Below, piece after piece: positions 58,575 through 64,000 of a stretch of DNA of 64,000 nt. How positions within the stretch are numbered: position 1 is the first letter of the stretch; the number at the start of each line of letters is the position of its first letter. Origin of the DNA: Liopterus haemorrhoidalis (lineage: Eukaryota; Arthropoda; Insecta; Coleoptera; Dytiscidae). The stretch lies in contig OZ020616.1 in NCBI GenBank assembly GCA_963971575.1, positions 20,689,713-20,753,712 on the forward strand, given 5' to 3'. The position numbers were made by a program, and so were the translations under genes. The notes beneath the pieces are model-generated. The model saw only the letters and a program-made list of their open reading frames with translations, ran no database searches and was not told where the DNA came from.

Positions 58575-58857
58575 CTGTGTCTCCGTAACTTGTGCAGATT
58601 TGGGACCAATGTTCTGAGTGATAGCTACTGTTAAAGTAACCACCCTAGTTTTTTGTCCAGTACTATCATCGTGCATCCAAGCGGACTGTGTGAGATCAGA
58701 TGTATGTCTGGTGGCGTGGAAGTCCAAGAAGAATTTAGAATTAGTGAAGAGAAGTGTGAAGAGCTGGTCCACGTGCATAGGGAATGTATCCTGCAGGACC
58801 AGACGACCTTCATGGAGGCTCGTACAACACGGGCCATCACTTCTTCCAGATCCACTA
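58575..58857 (-). CDS. GRAMD1: GRAMD1/Aster, VASt domain first exon
   Basis: The exon lies between a CTTTTTTAG acceptor (phase 2 entry) and an ACACAG|GTAAAT donor (phase 0). It encodes CCTSLHEGRLVLQDTFPMHV, DQLFTLLFTNSKFFLDFHAT, SDLTQSAWMHD and VVTLTVAITQNIGPKSAQVT followed by ETQ. This is the first half of the VASt domain: paralogues show the same G-R, D-x-L-F-x-L-L-F-T-N-S and P-K-x-A-x-V-x-E-T-Q series. The ETQ continues into VMLECSQPG of the next exon. Upstream exons with the GRAM domain must lie beyond the window, as none was found up to 64000. Confidence 0.92.
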
Positions 58858-59730
58858 CTAAAAAAGGTTTTTAAGTACATTAATATCTCGATTAATCAAA
58901 GCTGTTTAGTTATTGCACTTTTGTCAACTTTCGTTTGGTGTTTGTATTTGTTAGTTCTATTTTTTGGCGCACAGTATACACAACCATTAGCCCCTATCAC
59001 AGCCCATTTACTTATCTAGACTAAAATAAATGTCACGATAAAATAATGCTTGTTCTTTTTCATTCGCTAGGTGTATACGCGTCTTTATACAGTAAGATAC
59101 TGATTAAAGCTATCTCGTTCAACGCTGTTTCACTGTTGTTTAAGGCGCATTTGTCAATTCTCGACTTCCTGAACAAAAATATATTGCTAAAAAGAAACCT
59201 ATTTACGTATTTTTAAAATGAACCCGTTTAATAGTGGAGTAATACCTTAAATTACGTCCGATTTCAATTAAAACTCTCTCTTAACTGGTTTCCACGCGCT
59301 TCTCGCTTACGTCCGAATCATATTGCATTTTTCTTCGTGCAGTTCTTCAATCTAGGACACCTTCTCCATAAAGAATGAGATGATGAGAAGAAAACCAGCT
59401 TAAATTAGAACTAGGCTGTATCTTTAGATACAGCGTTTCTAACATGAAACAACACGCGTTTCTAACATTAAATTGATACGTGGGAATATAATTGATAATT
59501 TTAGGACTCTTTATGAAGTTAATGTTTTTCAAAATATGTATACTATAAATCTCATTGAAAACAGGTAAAAATTCCTTATGGGTACCCATTTATATACGTT
59601 TATCAAGTATCTGCTTTTTCTGTCCAAAATTTTTGCTAATTAAACTTAACCTAATTATCTAGTTTATATGTAGGTGCACATTACTTTTTTTTTCCCCCAA
59701 ATTTGCTCAATTAAAATTGTGTATCATTGT
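58858..59730. other. GRAMD1 intron, no recognised feature
   Basis: TTTTTTGGCGCACAGTATAC near 58960 is shared with 35057. A short direct repeat GCGTTTCTAACAT occurs at 59432 and 59456. No coding frame is convincing. Confidence 0.35.
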
Positions 59731-60151
59731 CAGAGTGGGACGAGTACAACTAAAATGTACTTAAGTACTGAGTACTAAGTACTTTGGAAAAACTGGACTT
59801 GAGTACACGTACGAGAACAATACTCATGTACTTCAAGTACTTATTTTCGAGTACAAGTACAAGTACTAATACGTCATCCAGTCGTTTATCCGGATAAGTA
59901 AAAAAGTGATATGTATAGATACTCGTATATATTTTACTTATAGGTCATAGTTATATGATATAAAAACAACTGGTTAATTGTAATATAAAGAACAACATTT
60001 TTATTTATTACACAAGTACATACATATATGTATATATATTAGAATTGGAACAAAAAATAATACTGTGAAATATACGAGATTAAGATGTGAATTTAGAATT
60101 AGCCTTTAAGAGAATAAGTTTTTCAAAATTATCGTTACTTAGTGCATTTCT

Positions 60152-60319
60152 TCATGGAGAATCTATTATAGATGCAAAGGAAAATAACATCTCGACCGGC
60201 GCAGAAGAGGGCAAACATGTATTACTTTTAAAGAAAAGTTTTTTTAAGATCTTGTAATCATTCAGCATTTGGATATTTGTTCTTCTATCTTCCAAATATT
60301 TCAATAATTCTAATTCAAT
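60152..60319 (-). pseudogene. Inverted duplicate of hAT transposase 3' end
   Basis: The minus strand reads LELLKYLEDRRTNIQMLNDY, then KSNTCLPSSAPVEMLFSF and ASIIDSP, nearly the same as the sense copy at 61125-61300 (which has RRRNIHML and TPLERLF). It forms part of the left arm of the foldback. Confidence 0.8.
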
Positions 60320-60559
60320 TGTGTACATACATAATAGGTACTCGAGTACATTCCAAAAATTTGACAGGAGTACAAGTACAAAGTACTGGGTAAAATATGC
60401 TCTGATCATTGTACACAGAGCTGGGATGTACTCGAGTACAAAAGTATTCGAGTACAGTAATAAAATACTTTTACTGTACTCTGTACTCGTATTCGAGTAC
60501 ATATTTTATCCAGTACTTTGTACTTGTACTCCTGTCAAATTTTTGGAATGTACTCGAGT

Positions 60560-61363
60560 ACCTATTATGTATGCACTGAAAAATTACCAATTTTGTTTGA
60601 AAAACTGGAACTAACTTATTTCAAAGAAACCGAAATACAATATTTAGAAGAATATTGTTTAGTGTTAAAGCCATTGGCGGCTACCCTGGACTTCCTGCAA
60701 GGCCAGGAAAATATTTATTTTGGTTTCCTTATTCCTAGTCTGGCCACCTTAAAAAATAAGTGGGAGAAAATGAAGAATTTAAAATTTAAATACGGAGGAG
60801 AAATATTGTTAAATTGTTGCATAGAAAATTTATTACGAAGATTCGATTCAATTTTTAATATGCAATTTAAAGATGCCATTATTGCCACAGTTTTATGCCC
60901 AAATTTTAAATTACGTTGGTACAATTTAATAAAAAATGAAAGTAATGAAAATGTAACGATTCAAATTATAAAGAAAATGATGGAAGGAGAAAAAGAATTA
61001 TTGGATGATGAGGAAGAAAAAAATAAATATTCTTCTGATGATTTAGATAGCTTTTTCGATTTTTCAGAAAACGATGATAATATGACTTCCACAATACAGA
61101 AAAACAATAATTCTCATAATCAAATTGAATTAGAATTATTGAAATATTTGGAAGATAGAAGAAGAAATATCCATATGCTGAATGATTACAAGATCTTAAA
61201 AAAACTTTTCTTTAAAAGCAATACATGTTTGCCCTCTTCTACGCCCCTCGAGAGGTTATTTTCCTTTGCATCTATAATAGATTCCCCAAGAAGAAATGCA
61301 CTAAGTGACGATAATTTTGAAAAACTTGTTCTCTTAAAGGCTAATTCTAAATTCACATCTTAA
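60560..61363 (+). CDS. hAT transposase, C-terminal half, open frame
   Basis: Open frame of roughly 265 meaningful residues; the first ~20 of the full ORF come from GAGTAC repeat sequence. It shows KPLAATLDFLQGQENIYFGF and LIPSLATLKNKWEKM (end of the RNase-H-like fold), an acidic insert DDEEEKNKYSSDDLDSFFDF, then PSSTPLERLFSFASIIDSPR and ALSDDNFEKLVLLKAN, the dimerisation region. The N-terminal BED finger and the first catalytic Asp are missing, so it cannot be an active enzyme alone. Lack of stops in 800 bp suggests a fairly recent loss. Confidence 0.8.
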   Translation, partial: TYYVCTEKLPILFEKLELTYFKETEIQYLEEYCLVLKPLAATLDFLQGQENIYFGFLIPSLATLKNKWEKMKNLKFKYGGEILLNCCIENLLRRFDSIFNMQFKDAIIATVLCPNFKLRWYNLIKNESNENVTIQIIKKMMEGEKELLDDEEEKNKYSSDDLDSFFDFSENDDNMTSTIQKNNNSHNQIELELLKYLEDRRRNIHMLNDYKILKKLFFKSNTCLPSSTPLERLFSFASIIDSPRRNALSDDNFEKLVLLKANSKFTS

Positions 61364-61744
61364 TCTCGTATATTTCACAGTATTATTTTTTGTTCTAATT
61401 CTAATAATATATATACATATATGTATGTACTTATGAAATAAATAAAAAATTTGTCTTTATATTACAATTAACCAGTTGTTTTTATATCATATAAGTATAT
61501 CCTATAAGTAAAATATATACGAGTATGTATACATATCACTTTTTTACTTATCCGGATAAACGACCGGATGACGTATTAGTACTTGTACTTGTACTCGAAA
61601 ATAAGTACTTGAAGTACATGAGCATTGTTCTCAAGTGTACTCAAGTCCAGTTTTTCCAAAGTACTTAAGTACATTTTAGTTGTACTCGTCCCAACAATTT
61701 GTGCATGCGTTTATAACGTACATTCACTATGAGCTCTAGTGGGT

Positions 61745-62100
61745 ATGTGTATGGAATTTGAGCCTTGAAATCATTGAAATGTGAATTTAACCGTATAAAT
61801 ACTGAAATTTCTTTATTAAAGTTTTTTTTTTTTTTAATACGTTAATACGACTTAAAAACACATTAAACATAAAATAAATTCAGTTTTGAATAAAAATTTT
61901 GGAAAAGATAAGACTAAATCATAAATGTTATGTTTTGAAAGAAACGGGTGGCGCTTCGCCAAGGCCAACTTTCATTCTAATTAGTTTGCGCTTTTTCTCT
62001 AACCAGTTGGTGCTGGTGGGATTATACAGAACATTAACCAATGTTTCTGATGATTCACAGTTTGAATTTTATCCTGACGACTTTCTTCAATAAATCATCA
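61745..62100 (+). repeat. Dispersed repeat B with peptide-like block, copy 2
   Basis: CYVLKETGGASPRPTFILIS and NQLVLVGLYRTLTNV are encoded near 61925-62045. Flanking TATAAATACTGAAATTTC matches the complement near 44825, so the repeat extends beyond the block. Confidence 0.55.
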
Positions 62101-62239
62101 TCATTTAAATACATATATATATATCTAAATCTACATCCTTGTCTTAGCTTATGCATTCATTCGTAACTGTTATATAGAGAGTTATTTAGTGGCGAGAGTG
62201 GCGATGACGTACGAACGAGACTGCTTCGTTAATATTGTA

Positions 62240-62415
62240 GTGTTATTTACAGCAAACAAAATTTAGAGCCAAAGGCATTATTGCTACTAGATATTTCTCC
62301 TGGACATTCGCAAAATCTTTGCGCAAGAGAAACATGGATTCTCGTTGAAGTTGTGTTTATTCCATCAAACACAACATGTATCATACAGTCCATGGATCAA
62401 GGCATCCATTTTTCT
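62240..62415 (+). pseudogene. Pogo/Tigger-like transposase fragment
   Basis: The frame reads EPKALLLLDISPGHSQNL, then EVVFIPSNTTCIIQSMDQGI. In pogo/Tigger (DDE_1) transposases the corresponding series is LLLDNAPxH, then LPPNTTSxxQPMDQG, with Asp of LLLDN as the second catalytic residue; here it is LLLDI. Only about 60 residues remain. Confidence 0.75.
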
Positions 62416-62842
62416 CCATGTGTTGAAATTTGTAAGTCAACATTTCATTTATTATTTACGTTACAACTAAAAGTACGAGTTCCGCATCTAGCATTTAAAT
62501 ATATTTGGATAAAATTATACTTGTTTATAATTTATTTCTTCTACGACGTACAGTAGGCATGCATTACAGTGTCTAAAATGATTAATTTAAGCACTAGTGC
62601 ATAAAGTAATTTACTTTGCCATAAAGTGGTAACCAATTGTCAATGCCAAAAAATATCAAATGCTCAATTTCATGTTATAAAATACGTAAATGATATTCGT
62701 AAATAAATGAAAATACGTTCGTAAAATAGATTAATTCAAATGGATTCAAGCTAAACATCCATAATAATAATCGATTAAGGGCCGGTCTTTCCACCTTCAG
62801 ATAAAGTGGCTGGTAACGTTATCTGACGGATAAAAACAATAA

Positions 62843-63028
62843 GGCCCGGTTTTTCCACCTTCAGATAAAGTTCCAGGTAACTATCTGACAGATAAGCTTA
62901 TTTGTAATTTCATCTGCTGAGTAAATGTCATCCCTTCTTTCTGTACAAATGTATCTATCGGATAGTTATCTAACAGATAATGAGACTGACGTATTGGATT
63001 CACTGACGGAAGGTGGAAAGACCGGGCC
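62843..63028. mobile_element. 186-bp Harbinger-like MITE with flanking partial copies
   Basis: GGCCCGGTTTTTCCACCTTC and GGTGGAAAGACCGGGCC are inverted repeats with TAA on both sides. AGATAA/TTATCT units recur inside. Similar left ends lie just outside: AAGGGCCGGTCTTTCCACC at 62776 and AAAGCGTCTTTCCACTTTC at 63030, so three related ends are packed within 300 bp. Confidence 0.75.
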
Positions 63029-63444
63029 TAAAGCGTCTTTCCACTTTCAGATAAAGATATTCCTACGAATAAACTATGCTATCTGGCAGATAAGTTATTC
63101 GGTAGTCAAAGTAGCGAATAAGTAACAAATAAGTGCTGTCACTGTCAAAAAGTTAGAAATTAAATGATTTCTTGGAACAATAAATTGCAAAATGGACTTG
63201 AAAAAATATAATTTGTTTGAATTTTATTAGTTGTAGAAATAATTCCTTAACTCCAAAATAACAGTGCACCAGTCCACGGTGAGAAAACAAAATAAAAAAA
63301 GTATCTCGTGCAATATCCAACTTATGTCTGATTTCATTTGTATGCCTTGTACGAAAAATTAAATACACAAATTTCAACGAGTATTTTACGAAATTGCCCG
63401 CTATCCACGAGTGGTTGCAGCCTGGGATGAAATGTTAGTGAAAC

Positions 63445-63669
63445 CAGTGGCGGACTAAGCCTTCGCCGGGCCCAAGACATTTTTGATTTACGGGCCCTCA
63501 ACATTGTTTTTTTTACAAAACCAAGTGGAGAGAGAAAAAAAAAAAGCACTTCACCACCCAAATCCAAGTGAAAAGCAAAAAAAAGGTCCTCACCACCCAA
63601 ATCCGGGCCCTTGAAAATTACGGGCCCAAGACAAATGTCTTTTTTATCTAAGGCGATAATCCGTCACTG
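63445..63669. mobile_element. 225-bp hAT MITE (CAGTGGCGGA ends)
   Basis: CAGTGGCGGACTAAGCC and TAATCCGTCACTG are imperfect inverted repeats; AGTGAAAC flanks both (63437-63444, 63670-63677). CGGGCCCAAGACA appears near each end, and two AAAGGTCCTCACCACCC-like units tie it to the element at 12236-15595. Confidence 0.85.
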
Positions 63670-64000
63670 AGTGAAACTACTTTCTTCTGTGAAAAAAGTC
63701 TGAAGTAAACGGTGTCGAGAAGGATATTTTATATTAAACGTTAGCCGGGATCCACGCCTTACAATACAATGTTTAATAATTCTAATATTCGCTTCGAATT
63801 TGAGCAATAAGATTATAATTGGTATAGTAGCAACTGCAGTATTACGCAACTTTAACGTTACAAGAGTGGATATGAAGAACCACCCACAAAAGATCAGTAC
63901 TGTGTAGGTGACGTACCTGGAGAAACTGATTACTCAGAAAAAATGAAAATGAAAGAATACTCCGTGATTTAATTATCTTATTTTCAAATTAATTATAACT

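Larger units (their letters stand above)
59731..61694 (+). mobile_element. Foldback hAT element with ~580-bp inverted arms
   Basis: The left end CAGAGTGGGACGAGTAC is of hAT type; the right end stops at GTACTCGTCCCA, so its last bases are lost. About 59731-60319 is an inverted copy of about 61125-61694, including the last ~80 codons of the transposase. A second inverted pair of GAGTACAAGTACAAAGTAC-rich sequence lies at 60320-60410 and 60490-60570. GTACTCGAGTAC-type units recur dozens of times. The arms are far longer than ordinary hAT ends. Confidence 0.8.

Noticed and set aside
58618..59019. 133-codon plus-strand frame
   Set aside because: It is antisense to the well-supported GRAMD1 VASt exon on the minus strand.
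60321..60614. Frames made of repeated GTACTCGAGTAC translation
   Set aside because: Repeat-derived; no amino-acid pattern beyond the nucleotide repeat.

Overview
The window looks like nuclear DNA of an insect: AT-rich, with GT-AG introns, tRNA-derived SINE-like repeats, and dense layers of decayed DNA transposons typical of arthropods (Tc1/mariner, hAT, PIF/Harbinger, piggyBac, Helitron) plus non-LTR and Penelope-like retroelement pieces. The species cannot be fixed from sequence alone. Nothing bacterial, organellar or CRISPR-like is visible.

Two host genes can be reconstructed, both on the minus strand. (1) A BTB/POZ gene of the insect tramtrack type: first coding exon 9290-9890 and a second, phase-compatible exon 4634-4993, separated by a 4.3-kb intron full of repeats. 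Its 3' end was not found. (2) The 3' part of a GRAMD1/Aster gene, an ER-anchored sterol-transfer protein. Exons 58575-58857 and 53044-53236 encode the VASt domain, 50498-50647 its end plus a basic tail, 30707-~30952 a proline-rich linker and transmembrane helix, 26758-26878 a coiled-coil-like segment, and 24382-24510 the C-terminus and stop. The gene covers at least 34 kb here, almost all intron. The GRAM-domain exons must lie beyond the right edge, and one linker exon is probably missing from my reconstruction.

The rest is mobile-element sequence, much of it nested. 0-4 kb: hAT fragment, TIR elements, tandem repeat. 5-9 kb: 25-bp minisatellite, TA-flanked MITE, and a piggyBac-type element (TTAA ends) containing a SINE, a hAT MITE and an inverted Penelope-like repeat with hammerhead-like cores. 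12.2-15.6 kb: hAT-type termini around a PIF/Harbinger element whose transposase and MADF/BESS genes are interlocked antisense. 16.2-20.5 kb: hAT element with a ZBED-type transposase remnant, then a 2.6-kb hAT composite. 20.7-26.5 kb: mariner MITEs, two mariner pseudogenes, a TAGTATTTCC-ended element, a 150-bp satellite. 27.9-30.6 kb: LINE split by a Harbinger element. 32.4-34.6 kb: mariner with nested hAT MITEs. 35-36 kb: second LINE. 36.2-40.7 kb: piggyBac remnant split by two Tc1/mariner-type elements. 41-50 kb: more mariner, hAT and Harbinger copies. 52.2-53.0 kb: a Helitron ending 15 bp inside a GRAMD1 intron. 54-59 kb: mariner, stacked hAT MITEs, a 160-bp piggyBac MITE. 59.7-61.7 kb: a large foldback hAT element. 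61.7-63.7 kb: repeat, pogo and MITE fragments.

No autonomous, intact transposon was identified. The unusual observations are structural: interlocked antisense transposon genes, a foldback hAT carrying an inverted copy of its own transposase 3' end, a Helitron end abutting a splice donor, hammerhead-like cores in an inverted pair, and a dispersed repeat with an ungapped peptide-like block.
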